Below are positions 26,242 to 35,200 of a stretch of DNA of 64,000 nt, piece by piece. How positions within the stretch are numbered: the first letter of the stretch is position 1; every line of letters begins with the position of its first letter. Origin of the DNA: Flavobacterium sp. KMS (GTDB taxonomy: Bacteria > Bacteroidota > Bacteroidia > Flavobacteriales > Flavobacteriaceae); contig NZ_JSYP01000012.1 in NCBI RefSeq assembly GCF_000813005.1, forward strand, positions 62,001-126,000, given 5' to 3'. A model generated the notes under the pieces. It saw only the letters and a list, made by a program, of their open reading frames with translations. It ran no database searches and was not told the origin of the DNA. The position numbers were made by a program, and so were the translations under genes.

Positions 26242-26494
26242 GATAAAGTATGGTTTTTATGAACTAAAATTCATTGTTTTAAGACTGTAATCTAAAACCC
26301 TGAATAGATGTGAAATAAATTTTAACAATTGCAAAATTAAGTAAAAATATATAATTTGGATGCTAAAAAGATATTAATTATAGGGTTTTGCTGTGATTTA
26401 TTTATTTTATAAAAAAGTTAAATAAAGAGCTTCTTTTTATATAGAATTTATGAAAAAACTATGGTTTTTTAAGGCTTTACGCATTTGTTTTGAT

Positions 26495-26502
26495 TAAATT
26501 TG
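26495..26502 (+). promoter_or_regulatory. TAnnTTTG promoter element upstream of mnmD
   Basis: TAAATTTG fits the flavobacterial -7 consensus 44 bp before the GTG start of mnmD. The rest of the 26242-26546 intergenic region is AT-rich and shows nothing else I can support; it must also carry the ilvE promoter. Confidence 0.45.
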
Positions 26503-26546
26503 ACTTCTAAATAAGACAAAAACAGCATTAATCTGATTTATAAATT

Positions 26547-27212
26547 GTGAAAAGAGAAATAATTCAAACCCTAGATGGCTCAACTACAATTCATTTGGAA
26601 GAATGGGACGAGTGTTATCATTCTAAACATGGAGCAATCCAGGAAGCTAAACATGTATTTATACAAAATGGGTTTTCTTTATTTGAAGATAAACCTATTT
26701 CGATATTAGAAATTGGTTTTGGAACAGGGTTGAATGCTTTTATTACTTTTTTAGAATCCAATGAAAAAAAGCAAAGTATAAATTATGTTGGAGTAGAAGC
26801 TTATCCTGTTGCTGCAAATGAAGTGCTTATGATGAATTATGTTGCCGAATTGGGAGCGGATAATTATAAAGAGGTGTTCAAAAAAATGCATGAAAGCAAT
26901 TGGGATGAAATAATCGAACTTAGTGATGCGTTTACATTAACTAAGAGAAAACAGTTCTTTCAGGAAATTGATGATGTCGAAACTTTTGATTTGATTTATT
27001 TTGATGCTTTTGGATATCGGGTGCAACCAGAGCTTTGGAGTACCGAAATATTCAAAAGAATGTATGATTCTTTAAAACCTAATGGAGTTCTTGTAACTTA
27101 TGCCGCTAGAGGAGTCGTTAAAAGGAGTATGATTGAGGTAGGATTTACTGTTGAAAAACTTGCTGGACCTCCAGGAAAAAGAGAGATGTTTAGAGCGCGT
27201 AAAGTGATGTAA
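26547..27212 (+). CDS. mnmD: tRNA 5-methylaminomethyl-2-thiouridine methyltransferase MnmD, GTG start
   Basis: This 221-residue protein is the stand-alone methyltransferase that completes mnm5s2U at wobble position 34 of tRNA (in E. coli it is the N-terminal domain of MnmC). The SAM-binding motif is ILEIGFGTGLNAFIT; FDLIYFDAFGYRVQPELWS and the C-terminal VEKLAGPPGKREMFRA are diagnostic. There is no FAD-dependent oxidase domain, as usual for Bacteroidota. The frame starts at GTG (26547); no upstream ATG is in frame close by, and MKREIIQTLDG fits the family start. Monocistronic. Confidence 0.9.
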   Translation: MKREIIQTLDGSTTIHLEEWDECYHSKHGAIQEAKHVFIQNGFSLFEDKPISILEIGFGTGLNAFITFLESNEKKQSINYVGVEAYPVAANEVLMMNYVAELGADNYKEVFKKMHESNWDEIIELSDAFTLTKRKQFFQEIDDVETFDLIYFDAFGYRVQPELWSTEIFKRMYDSLKPNGVLVTYAARGVVKRSMIEVGFTVEKLAGPPGKREMFRARKVM

Positions 27213-27379
27213 ATCACGCTATTTAGATTAATTTTAAATTGCTATATCTGTATTTAAAAAAACGTTTTCGTGCTAAATAAAACAAAAAAATAAGTTAAAA
27301 GCTGAGTAGTTGTATGTAAAATACCTATTTTTACATCGAGTTAAAAAATAATGAGATAACCCCATAATCTTAATTTATT

Positions 27380-27577
27380 ATGTCAAAAATGATGTTTGAT
27401 TACACGAAATCAATACTTGAAAGAGTAAGTTTCGACCCGGTACTTTTCTTAAAAGAATTAGAGAAAGCTATCAAAACACTATTACCATACGAAATGGAAC
27501 AATTGCAAGAGTGGTTATTGAATTTTACAATCGGAAAACCCGAATTAAAAGAATGTCTACTAATAGCTAAAGTATAG
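27380..27577 (+). CDS. Small conserved-looking hypothetical protein
   Basis: The 65-residue protein is predicted helical and acidic-amphipathic: SILERVSFDPVLFLKELEKA followed by LLPYEMEQLQEWLLNF. It has no signal peptide. The frame starts with ATG after a non-coding stretch and is followed by a perfect terminator, which supports expression. I recognise it only as a type of short protein common in flavobacteria and cannot assign a function. Confidence 0.6.
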   Translation: MSKMMFDYTKSILERVSFDPVLFLKELEKAIKTLLPYEMEQLQEWLLNFTIGKPELKECLLIAKV

Positions 27578-27583
27578 ATAAAC

Positions 27584-27611
27584 AAAAAAGGAACCAATTG
27601 GTTCCTTTTTT
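27584..27611. terminator. Perfectly palindromic bidirectional terminator
   Basis: 28 bp of continuous palindrome (27584-27597 with 27598-27611), A-run, GGAACCAA and its complement, T-run, lie between the convergent small gene and oxyR. It touches the last base of the oxyR stop codon. Confidence 0.9.
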
Positions 27612-28552
27612 TATTTCTTTTGAATTGGACTTATTATCTGAACGTTTTGAAAAACAATAGCTCCTTTTACAACACCAGCAATTGTGTTTCGTAAGGCATC
27701 GATGATTTGAATTTTTAATTCGCTTTTTGGGTAAATTAAACTTACCTCTCTGGCAGGTTTAGGTTCCTTAAAGTGACGAAGCTTTAATTTGTCTGTTTCT
27801 TTTAAATCTAATGTATGTAAATAAGGCAACAAAGTTGTGCCCAAGCCTTCGTCGGCTAATTTTATAAGTGTTTCAAAACTTCCGCTTTGTATCTGGAAAG
27901 CATTATTTTCTATATCACTACCATTTTTGCAAAGATTTAAAATACCATCTCTAAAACAATGCCCATCTTGCAAAAGCAAAATTTCATTAATGTTTAAATC
28001 TGATACTTCGATTTCTTCTTTCTGGAAAATAGAATGTTGTTCTGGTATATAAGCTACAAAAGGCTCAAAGTATAAAACGATTTCTTTTATTTTTTCGTCT
28101 TCTAATGGTGTCACGGCAATTGCAGCATCAAGATGTCCGTTTTTTAATTTGGTAATAATTTCATCTGTATTAAGCTCCTCGATTAATAGTTTAACCTTTG
28201 GGTATTTTTTGATGAAGTTATTTAAGAACATAGGCAAAAGAGTAGGCATAACCGTTGGGATGATTCCAAGTTTGAATTCGCCACCAATAAAACCTTTTTG
28301 TTGTTCTACAATGTCTTTTATTCTATCGGCTTCGTTTACAATATTCTTTGCCTGATTTACAATTTTCTGACCAATTTCTGTTAGTTGTATTGGTTTCTTG
28401 CTTCTGTCGAATATCAAGATGCTAAGTTCTTCTTCTATCTTTTGTATTTGCATACTAAGAGTAGGCTGCGTTACAAAACATTTTTCGGCAGCAAGGGTAA
28501 AGTTTTTGTGTTCAGCTACAGCAAGAACATATTGGAGTTGAGTTATCGTCAT
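27611..28552 (-). CDS. oxyR: OxyR-type LysR family hydrogen peroxide regulator
   Basis: The 313-residue LysR-type protein has the N-terminal winged helix (TLAAEKCFVTQPTLSMQIQK about residues 19-38) and a periplasmic-binding-protein-like effector domain. The redox motif DGHCFRDGILNLC places cysteines at residues 199 and 208, the same numbering and spacing as the disulfide-forming Cys199/Cys208 of E. coli OxyR. It therefore should sense hydrogen peroxide by disulfide formation and activate antioxidant genes. It is divergent from dps, a classic OxyR target, across a 111-bp region that would hold its binding sites. Confidence 0.93.
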   Translation of the reverse strand: MTITQLQYVLAVAEHKNFTLAAEKCFVTQPTLSMQIQKIEEELSILIFDRSKKPIQLTEIGQKIVNQAKNIVNEADRIKDIVEQQKGFIGGEFKLGIIPTVMPTLLPMFLNNFIKKYPKVKLLIEELNTDEIITKLKNGHLDAAIAVTPLEDEKIKEIVLYFEPFVAYIPEQHSIFQKEEIEVSDLNINEILLLQDGHCFRDGILNLCKNGSDIENNAFQIQSGSFETLIKLADEGLGTTLLPYLHTLDLKETDKLKLRHFKEPKPAREVSLIYPKSELKIQIIDALRNTIAGVVKGAIVFQNVQIISPIQKK

Positions 28553-28663
28553 TTTTTTAATAGTATTTTCTGATACAAAAATAATAAAATATAATTTTTT
28601 TTTATGGCTTTTTCGAAAAACTTATTTTAAATTTACAATTAATAGAATTAAAAATTAATAAGT

Positions 28664-29149
28664 ATGAAAACTAATATTTTAGGATTACCAGTAAAAGAGT
28701 CAGAATTAATTGTAAAAGAATTGAATGTCTTACTATCAAATTTTCAGGTTTATTACCAAAACTTGCGAGGGATTCACTGGAACATTCGTGGAAAACGTTT
28801 TTTTGATTTGCATGTAAAATTTGAAGAATTATATACAGACGCTCAATTAAAAATAGATTTAATCGCCGAAAGAGTTCTCACAATAGGAGGTACACCACTA
28901 CACACTTTCGAAGATTATATTAAGAATAATAAAATTGTAGTTGGAAAAAATATCTCGAATGATGAGAAAGCGGTTCATTTAATTGTAAGTTCATTAACTG
29001 ATTTACTGAAGATTGAAAGAGAAATTTTAAAACAATCGGATGAAATCAGTGATGAAGGAACAAACTCTATGATGAGTGATTTTATCTCAGAACAAGAAAA
29101 AACGATTTGGATGATGAAAGCGTGGTTAGAAGAGGATTTAGAAAAATAG
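28664..29149 (+). CDS. dps: Dps family DNA-binding ferritin-like protein
   Basis: A 161-residue four-helix protein. The ferroxidase residues are in GIHWNIRGKRFFDLHVKFEELYTD (His, His, Asp, Glu ligands shared between subunits), and RVLTIGGTPLHTFEDYI is the usual second conserved stretch. The dodecamer oxidises iron with hydrogen peroxide, stores it and shields DNA. The N-terminal tail is short, so DNA binding through a lysine tail is uncertain. Its position divergent from oxyR suggests peroxide-induced expression. A terminator follows. Confidence 0.93.
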   Translation: MKTNILGLPVKESELIVKELNVLLSNFQVYYQNLRGIHWNIRGKRFFDLHVKFEELYTDAQLKIDLIAERVLTIGGTPLHTFEDYIKNNKIVVGKNISNDEKAVHLIVSSLTDLLKIEREILKQSDEISDEGTNSMMSDFISEQEKTIWMMKAWLEEDLEK

Positions 29150-29160
29150 TATAACTATAA

Positions 29161-29193
29161 AAACCAGAGTAGCATTAAATAGCTAGTCTGGTT
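29161..29193 (+). terminator. Stem-loop terminator of dps
   Basis: A 13-bp stem with one mismatch (29161-29173 with 29181-29193) is followed by a run of more than eight T residues, 12 bp past the dps stop codon. Confidence 0.88.
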
Positions 29194-29240
29194 TTTTTTT
29201 TGGTTAATGTTAAATTTGTTTAAAATTTTGGACTTACAGT

Positions 29241-29270
29241 TTTGATTTTATCAGTTTAGCTCTATTTTTG
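29241..29270 (+). promoter_or_regulatory. Consensus flavobacterial promoter
   Basis: TTTG at 29241-29244 and TATTTTTG at 29263-29270 are separated by 18 bp, a full match to the TTTG-N17-19-TAnnTTTG consensus. The expected start of transcription is about 29275-29277, which is at the ATG of the next frame (29276). Confidence 0.75.
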
Positions 29271-29275
29271 CACTA

Positions 29276-29560
29276 ATGAAAAAAATTGCATACATATTAT
29301 TAATTGTATTTATCGCTTTCTTATCGACGCCACCTATCGTGACGATGATCGAGAAAAAGAGCGATGTGTCTGCATTTTATAGCTTATCAGAAGAAGAGCA
29401 TTCGCATAAAGAAATTAAGGTTTATGTATATCATCCTGTATTTCAAGGTGAGTTTGTTTTACCAATGTTTGATAAGTCAAATCCTATATTGTCAGAAAAA
29501 TTATCTAAACATGATAAGATTTCTGCAAGCATTTTTGCCCCTCCACCTAACTTCGTATAG
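29276..29560 (+). CDS. Small exported protein preceding the SulP transporter
   Basis: A 94-residue protein with an N-terminal hydrophobic segment (MKKIAYILLIVFIAFLSTPP) and a His/Glu-containing stretch SEEEHSHKEIKVYVYHPVF. It lies 80 bp before the SulP transporter gene in the same direction and behind a consensus promoter, so it probably heads the SulP-carbonic anhydrase transcript. If transcription begins where the promoter predicts, the message is leaderless or the true start is the internal ATG at residue 25 (MIEKK). I do not recognise the family. Confidence 0.55.
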   Translation: MKKIAYILLIVFIAFLSTPPIVTMIEKKSDVSAFYSLSEEEHSHKEIKVYVYHPVFQGEFVLPMFDKSNPILSEKLSKHDKISASIFAPPPNFV

Positions 29561-29640
29561 TACATCCGGTTAATTTTTTAAACGTTTGCTGTGTTTTAAG
29601 TAATGCAGTAGGCCTTTTATGAACTTTTTACTATTGTATT

Positions 29641-31287
29641 ATGAAAAGAAAAGTAAATCTTTTTGCTAACCTTAAGTCAGATTTTGCTTCAGGTTTAGTA
29701 GTTTTTTTGGTGGCTCTCCCGTTGTGTTTAGGTATTGCAATGGCTTCAGGAGCACCATTGTTTTCTGGAATTATTTCTGGAATTATTGGAGGAATAGTTG
29801 TAGGATATTTGAGTCAGTCACACATTAGTGTATCTGGACCAGCTGCTGGTTTAACAGCAATTATCCTTACAGCAATTACCGATTTGGGAGCTTTTGATGT
29901 CTTCTTAACCGCCGTTTTTATTGCTGGATTAATCCAGTTAGGGTTAGGTTTCTTAAAAGCAGGAAGTATATCTAATTACTTTCCTACCAATGTTATTGAA
30001 GGTATGCTAGCAGGTATCGGAATTATTATTATTCTGAAACAATTGCCGCATGCATTTGGATATGATGCTGATTTTGAAGGAGATCAGGCGTTTGTTCAAA
30101 GTGATGGAAATAACTCAATTTCATCTTTGTTTGAAATCTTCAACCATATTCATATGGGTGCAGTTATTATTACACTAATCTCTTTTGTTATATTAATTGC
30201 TTGGGATAAAGTTCCTTTCTTGAAAAAACTTAAATTAATTCCTGGTGCGCTTATAGCTGTAATTTCGGGAATAATTATAAATGAAATTTTTGTTTCTACA
30301 GGAAGTTCATTGGCTATTGGTAGCGAACACTTAGTGTCATTGCCAATCCCAACTTCATTTGATGAATTTAAAGCAATTATTGTAACTCCTAATTTTGCAG
30401 GAATAACAAATCCTCAGGTTTGGGTTGTAGGTTTAACAATTGCAATCGTAGCTTCTATCGAGACATTATTGTGTATCGAAGCTGCAGACAGAATGGATGC
30501 ACAAAAAAGATATACAAATACGAATGTTGAGCTTAAAGCACAAGGAATTGGAAACATTGTAAGTTCTCTTTTAGGAGGTTTGCCAATGACATCTGTTGTT
30601 GTAAGATCTTCGGCAAATAATAATGCTGGAGCAAAATCAAAAATGTCTGCAATTATCCATGGTGTTTTATTATTGATAAGTGTATTGGCAATTCCGGTAA
30701 TATTAAATAAAATTCCATTGGCTACTTTGGCTACGATACTAATATTAGTAGGTTATAAACTAGCTAAGCCTGCAACTTTTATTCATTTCTGGGAAAAAGG
30801 AAAATATCAATTCGTACCATTTGTTGCAACTTTAGTATTTGTTGTAGCGACAGATTTACTTAAAGGTGTTGCAATTGGAATTGTAATTAGTGTAATTTTC
30901 GTTTTAAGAGGAAACTTAAAAAGAGCTTACAGTTTCAAAAAAGAAGAATATGAAGATGGAGATGTAATCCATATCGATCTTGCTCAGGAAGTTTCTTTCT
31001 TGAATAAAGCAGCTATCAAACTTACTTTAAACTCTGTTCCAGAAAATTCAAAAGTAATTATCAATGCGCATGACACGGTGTATATTGCTCATGATATTCT
31101 AGATCTGATAAAAGAGTTTAAAGAAACCAGAGCAGTTGATCAAAACATTAAGGTAAAACTTAAAGGATTTAAGAAAGCTTACGAGCTAGAAAATACTCCA
31201 GATTTACCGAACCATGTATCTATAGAACATTATTATGATGTTGCAAAAAGAGCTATGGTTAAAAGAACAGAAAAAGAAAAGTTTTAA
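29641..31287 (+). CDS. SulP family anion transporter, probably bicarbonate
   Basis: The 548-residue inner-membrane protein has about twelve hydrophobic segments: FASGLVVFLVALPLCLGIAM near the start and GPAAGLTAI soon after are SulP signatures, and a C-terminal STAS-like domain occupies about residues 430-548. The gene is directly followed by a beta-carbonic anhydrase, a pairing seen for SulP proteins that take up bicarbonate with sodium (BicA-like), so bicarbonate is a better substrate guess than sulfate. The Flavobacterium need for CO2 fixation in anaplerosis fits. Part of a probable three-gene unit. Confidence 0.88.
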   Translation: MKRKVNLFANLKSDFASGLVVFLVALPLCLGIAMASGAPLFSGIISGIIGGIVVGYLSQSHISVSGPAAGLTAIILTAITDLGAFDVFLTAVFIAGLIQLGLGFLKAGSISNYFPTNVIEGMLAGIGIIIILKQLPHAFGYDADFEGDQAFVQSDGNNSISSLFEIFNHIHMGAVIITLISFVILIAWDKVPFLKKLKLIPGALIAVISGIIINEIFVSTGSSLAIGSEHLVSLPIPTSFDEFKAIIVTPNFAGITNPQVWVVGLTIAIVASIETLLCIEAADRMDAQKRYTNTNVELKAQGIGNIVSSLLGGLPMTSVVVRSSANNNAGAKSKMSAIIHGVLLLISVLAIPVILNKIPLATLATILILVGYKLAKPATFIHFWEKGKYQFVPFVATLVFVVATDLLKGVAIGIVISVIFVLRGNLKRAYSFKKEEYEDGDVIHIDLAQEVSFLNKAAIKLTLNSVPENSKVIINAHDTVYIAHDILDLIKEFKETRAVDQNIKVKLKGFKKAYELENTPDLPNHVSIEHYYDVAKRAMVKRTEKEKF

Positions 31288-31408
31288 ATAAGTTGGTTAA
31301 ATAAAGCTGTAGTGAAGTGTTTATTGAGGATTAAAAATAAGTAACTTTACGAGAGCCTTTTTGGAGTCCTCTAAACGCTTAATTACTCAGCAACAAAAAT
31401 TAAAAAAA

Positions 31409-32047
31409 ATGAAAGAGTTTTATAAACAAATATTAGATAATAATAAAAAGTGGGTTGAAGATTCGTTAGCTAAAGATCCTAATTTTTTCGCAGATTTAGC
31501 GAAAGGGCAAACTCCACCATTATTGTGGATAGGTTGTTCTGATAGTCGTGTTCCAGCAAACGAAATTATTGGTGCAAAACCAGGAGAAGTTTTTGTACAC
31601 AGAAACATTGCCAACATGGTTGTTCACTCAGATATGAACATGTTAAGTGTTTTAGATTATGCAGTAAATGTTTTAAAAGTTAAGCACGTAATTGTTTGTG
31701 GACATTATGGTTGTGGTGGTGTAAAAGCTGCAATGGGTAACCAATCTGTGGGGATTATTGATAACTGGATTCGTCATATTAAAGATGAGTACCGTTTACA
31801 TGACAAATACTTAAACTCAATTGAAAATGAAACGGAGCGTTTTAATGCTTTTGTTGAGGTAAATGCTAAAGAGCAAGTTTATAATTTAGCAAAAACTTCG
31901 ATTGTACAAGGAGCTTGGAAAAATGGACAAGACTTAATGTTACACGGTTGGGTTTACGGTTTAAACTCAGGATTTGTAACAGATCTAAATGTGAATATTA
32001 GTTCAAATGATGAGCTTGATGAAGTTTATCAACTGAGTAATCTATAA
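31409..32047 (+). CDS. can: Beta-class carbonic anhydrase
   Basis: The 212-residue enzyme starts at the ATG at 31409; the frame upstream opens only at a TTG and the extra residues do not match the family. The zinc ligands are Cys43, His99 and Cys102 (GCSDSRVP and CGHYGCGG), with the Asp45-Arg47 catalytic dyad. It interconverts carbon dioxide and bicarbonate in the cytoplasm. Placed 121 bp behind the SulP transporter, it likely supplies or uses bicarbonate moved by that protein. The length and motifs match E. coli Can. Confidence 0.93.
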   Translation: MKEFYKQILDNNKKWVEDSLAKDPNFFADLAKGQTPPLLWIGCSDSRVPANEIIGAKPGEVFVHRNIANMVVHSDMNMLSVLDYAVNVLKVKHVIVCGHYGCGGVKAAMGNQSVGIIDNWIRHIKDEYRLHDKYLNSIENETERFNAFVEVNAKEQVYNLAKTSIVQGAWKNGQDLMLHGWVYGLNSGFVTDLNVNISSNDELDEVYQLSNL

Positions 32048-32050
32048 AAT

Positions 32051-32083
32051 AAAAAAAATCGCCTCAAAAGGGCGATTTTTTTT
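32051..32083. terminator. Bidirectional stem-loop terminator
   Basis: A 13-bp stem (32051-32063 with 32071-32083) with a 7-nt loop lies between convergent genes and overlaps the stop codon of the minus-strand gene by two bases. Confidence 0.88.
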
Positions 32084-33284
32084 ATTCGTTTTCATCTAAG
32101 TTCTCATTAAATGCCGATGGCAATAGAGTAGGGATGAACTTAATTAATATTGGTAATAACAAACTTCCGCCCGGGAGTAAGAATATTGTTAGTGATGGAA
32201 TCGTTTTACAAATATCCAATAATTGTTTCTTTACTTTCTTCTTTTCGCTAGCATCTAAATCTCTACGGGTTGAATAGGCCAGAAGAAGCATTAATTCCTT
32301 ACTTTGTATAATTTCCTTAATTAATCTGTTTTTATTACGCTTTATAAGTGTAATAACCCCCATAGTCATTTGATCATAAAAATGTTTGACAGGATTAGAG
32401 TAATTAAAATATGGAATCTCTTTTTTATGTTCGTTGATAAAAGCATCGGTGCTTTTGATACTTTCGGAAACAAAATCATCAGATACATTTAAAATATGGG
32501 CTAATGTATGTAAAAAATAAGCTTCTTCATTTTCTACAACGCCATCGCTCCACAGAGCCATTCCGGCCATATCTATTAAATAATATCTTTCTAATTCGTT
32601 GGAAAAATGATGTAATTGTAATGTTTCTAAAGTTCCAACCGTAACCTTCGAAAATTTGCTGTAGCGTATTGATGCCTCAAAAAGTTTAATCAATAAATCA
32701 TCGTATTGAGATTTATTGGTTTTGGTTTTTAAAGCCAATGCCACAATACTCATTACAGTTTCTTCTATTTTCTTGAGATATTTTTCTGGAATTGATCCAT
32801 GAATTAAATATTGGCGAAATGCCAAAACATCTATAAATAGGAGCGCATTTGTAACTAAATGAGAGAAGTTTTTGCTAATAATACTATCGTTAGTCTGAAC
32901 TCGTTCATCGATTATATTCTCTAATGTTAGAGAATCACTACTTTTTGGGAGTAATATCTTGAAGAGGTTAAAACCTTCTGGATTCATCTGATTATAAAAA
33001 GCTAATGCTTCTTTAATAAAACGTTCCGAATTATTGTCGTTTTTGGTAAGAGAATAAATCCCGTATAAAGTATTTAATAAAGCTACTTTGGAAATTTCGG
33101 TTTTAAACCAGCCTTTTATTTTAATAGGAACAGGAGTTTCTATTGTTATTATGTGTCCATAAATAAATCCTGTCGCTCTGACTTTTTGATAAAAGGAATT
33201 GCTAGTTTCAGTTACTACTTGTTCGGGGAACTTTTGTTCACTAAAAAATTTATCTATCCAACCTGTTGCCGAAGGGTTAATCAT
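32082..33284 (-). CDS. LETM1-related protein
   Basis: The 400-residue protein is largely helical with no signal peptide. Its C-terminal ~50 residues, KKVKKQLLDICKTIPSLTIF followed by LLPGGSLLLPILIKFIPTLLPSAF, resemble the membrane-adjacent region of mitochondrial LETM1 proteins (a hydrophobic segment ending in P-x-x-LPS-x-F). The remainder contains an acidic stretch MALWSDGVVENEEAYFLHTLAH like a TerB/calcium-loop helix pair. Bacteroidota homologues have been named LETM1-related biofilm-associated proteins (recalled name); the biochemical role is not known. Monocistronic and convergent with the carbonic anhydrase gene. Confidence 0.65.
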   Translation of the reverse strand: MINPSATGWIDKFFSEQKFPEQVVTETSNSFYQKVRATGFIYGHIITIETPVPIKIKGWFKTEISKVALLNTLYGIYSLTKNDNNSERFIKEALAFYNQMNPEGFNLFKILLPKSSDSLTLENIIDERVQTNDSIISKNFSHLVTNALLFIDVLAFRQYLIHGSIPEKYLKKIEETVMSIVALALKTKTNKSQYDDLLIKLFEASIRYSKFSKVTVGTLETLQLHHFSNELERYYLIDMAGMALWSDGVVENEEAYFLHTLAHILNVSDDFVSESIKSTDAFINEHKKEIPYFNYSNPVKHFYDQMTMGVITLIKRNKNRLIKEIIQSKELMLLLAYSTRRDLDASEKKKVKKQLLDICKTIPSLTIFLLPGGSLLLPILIKFIPTLLPSAFNENLDENE

Positions 33285-33344
33285 TACTTTAATTTGAAGC
33301 TACAAAGCTATCTTTTTTTTATGATTTGGTGATTGATTAAAATA

Positions 33345-33381
33345 AAAAAACCATTTTACTTTGTGAATAAAATGGTTTTTT
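33345..33381 (-). terminator. Stem-loop terminator of the superoxide dismutase gene
   Basis: A 14-bp perfect stem (33345-33358 with 33368-33381) with a 9-nt loop, 13 bp past the stop codon of the minus-strand sod gene. Confidence 0.88.
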
Positions 33382-33394
33382 AAAATCTATATAA

Positions 33395-33922
33395 TTATTT
33401 TATAATTGCTGAGCAAGCTACTCTCGCCCCTGCATTTCCTGTAGGTTGAGTTGTAAAATCGTCTGGATCTTGGTGTACAATTAATCCTTTTCCTAAAATA
33501 TCTTTACTTGGATCTCCACAACCAATACACCATTCGTTTGTTGTTAGTGTAATTGTACCGTTTCCTTTATCATCTGCAGTAAAGTTTCCGATATCTCCTT
33601 TATGATATTCTCCAACACCCCATTTTCCATGTTTTTTAAATGTTGGGTTCCAGTGTCCTCCAGCAGAAGTTCCATCGGCAGCCGAACAATCTGATTTTTC
33701 ATGAATGTGTATTGCATGAACTCCTGGTTTTAAACCACTGATTTTTGCTACGAAAGTTACTTCTCCTTTTTTCTCTACGAAAGTTGCTGTACCAGATACC
33801 GAACTGTTACTTTTAGGTTCTAGTGCGATGGTTAATTTCTTAGCATCATCAGTATTATTTTTGGTTTTACATCCAATAATAACTGCAGCAATTACTACAA
33901 GAGATAGAATTATTTTTTTCAT
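33395..33922 (-). CDS. sodC: Lipoprotein Cu/Zn superoxide dismutase
   Basis: The 175-residue protein has a lipoprotein signal (IAAVIIGCKTKNN, lipid-modified Cys18), so it is anchored on the periplasmic or outer side. All metal ligands are present in order: HAIHIHEKSDC (two copper histidines), GGHWNP (bridging histidine), KKHGKW, YHKGDIGN (zinc His and Asp), and IVHQDPDDF (last copper histidine). The cysteines of SDCSAADG and of RVACSAI can form the usual disulfide; an extra pair in EWCIGCGD is not common. It removes superoxide outside the cytoplasm. Confidence 0.93.
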   Translation of the reverse strand: MKKIILSLVVIAAVIIGCKTKNNTDDAKKLTIALEPKSNSSVSGTATFVEKKGEVTFVAKISGLKPGVHAIHIHEKSDCSAADGTSAGGHWNPTFKKHGKWGVGEYHKGDIGNFTADDKGNGTITLTTNEWCIGCGDPSKDILGKGLIVHQDPDDFTTQPTGNAGARVACSAIIK

Positions 33923-34140
33923 AATTATGTGTTTTTGTTTAAATCTAAAGTAAAGTTAGTTTAAAATTATTGAATGAAAATGATCTGAAAGTTAAAATAC
34001 GTTTCTGTATTAAATGAAAAATAAGTTTAAATTTACAAAAGGAGATGAAATATTGCTTAAATTCGTGTATGTGTATTTAATAGTAAATAATGCTAAACTT
34101 ATTCATTGATAATTGTTTATAAAACTTAAAACTTTAAATT

Positions 34141-34581
34141 ATGATAAAAAAAATAGCAATGTTCGCTGCATTTGGGATTGTTTTATTTTCATGTAATTCT
34201 GCTCAAAATAAAACTACAACAACAGATTCTACATCAAAACTTAATGGTACTTGGGAGTTAAATTACGTAACAGGACCTAGAATTGCCTTTGATGGTTTAT
34301 ATCCTAATAAAAAACCAACGATAACTTTTGATACAAAAGAAAATAGAGTATCTGGAAATAATAGCTGCAACTCTTTTACAGGAAAATTAAATGTAGATGG
34401 TTATAGCATTAATTTTAGAGATGGATTAGCTACTACCAAAATGATGTGTCAGGATAATCAAGGAGAGCAGGTTTTTATGACCACTTTGCAAAAAATAACT
34501 TCTTACGATGTTACCGATGATGGTAAAACGTTGAATTTTATTTCAGGTGATATTGCAATGATGCGTTTCGTGAAAAAATAA
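34141..34581 (+). CDS. META domain lipoprotein (HslJ-like)
   Basis: The 146-residue protein has a lipoprotein signal (GIVLFSCNSAQ). The mature part is one META domain: LNGTWELNYVTG, the core KPTITFDTKENRVSGNNSCNS and TTKMMCQDNQGEQVFMTTLQ. Such domains occur in HslJ and secreted META proteins linked to heat shock, novobiocin resistance or cell-surface functions, with no known enzyme activity. The gene is monocistronic as far as can be seen; another exported protein follows 115 bp later. Confidence 0.82.
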   Translation: MIKKIAMFAAFGIVLFSCNSAQNKTTTTDSTSKLNGTWELNYVTGPRIAFDGLYPNKKPTITFDTKENRVSGNNSCNSFTGKLNVDGYSINFRDGLATTKMMCQDNQGEQVFMTTLQKITSYDVTDDGKTLNFISGDIAMMRFVKK

Positions 34582-34696
34582 ATTAATCATGCTTTTATTT
34601 TTGCATTCAATATTTTTTTGAATCTAAAACCTTGTGATGTAATAAAGCTAATTCGCAATAAATCAAATAATTATTATAAATTTTAAATCTTAAATT

Positions 34697-35179
34697 ATGA
34701 AAAAGTTCCTTATCGCATTGTTATTGGTAGTTTCAGCAAATTCTTTTGCTCAGTCTTTGGCGAAAGAAGATGTAGATGTTATTCAGAGTATTTACGGAAA
34801 ATCAAAATCAGATCTTGTAAAACAATATATGAATTTGTCGGATGAACAAACTGCAGCTTTTCAAAAAATATATGATGATTATGAAGTAGAACGTAAAGTT
34901 TTGGGGCAAAATATAATTAAGGTAGTTGATGATTATGCTACAAATTATGCTACTCTTACGGATGCAAAAGCTGATGAATTAGCAAAAGGAACATTAAAAA
35001 GTAATCTTGGGTATGAAAAATTATATGATAAAACATATACGAAGGCCAAAAAGGCAATAGGAGCTATTAATGCAGCTAAATTTATACAATTAGAGGTTTA
35101 CTTACAAACTGCGATTCGTAGCCAAATTTTGGATTCTATTCCTTTCATTGGAGAAATTGAAAAATCTAAAGTGAACTAA
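34697..35179 (+). CDS. Exported helical protein of unknown function
   Basis: A 160-residue protein with a signal peptide (MKKFLIALLLVVSANSFAQS). The mature part is helical and charged: MNLSDEQTAAFQKIYDDYEVERKVL recalls the LTxxQ pattern of Spy/CpxP periplasmic chaperones, and TKAKKAIGAINAAKFIQLEVYLQTAI looks like the second half of such a cradle. This is an inference from pattern only. It has its own terminator, and the promoter region lies in the 115-bp gap after the META gene. Confidence 0.62.
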   Translation: MKKFLIALLLVVSANSFAQSLAKEDVDVIQSIYGKSKSDLVKQYMNLSDEQTAAFQKIYDDYEVERKVLGQNIIKVVDDYATNYATLTDAKADELAKGTLKSNLGYEKLYDKTYTKAKKAIGAINAAKFIQLEVYLQTAIRSQILDSIPFIGEIEKSKVN

Positions 35180-35200
35180 AAAGGGTAATTTTAGTCCAAA

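Noticed and set aside
31361..31408. Upstream TTG start for the carbonic anhydrase
   Set aside because: The 16 extra residues do not match the family and the ATG at 31409 gives the normal N terminus. The same reasoning was used for the starts at 7290, 20788, 41088 and 46722.
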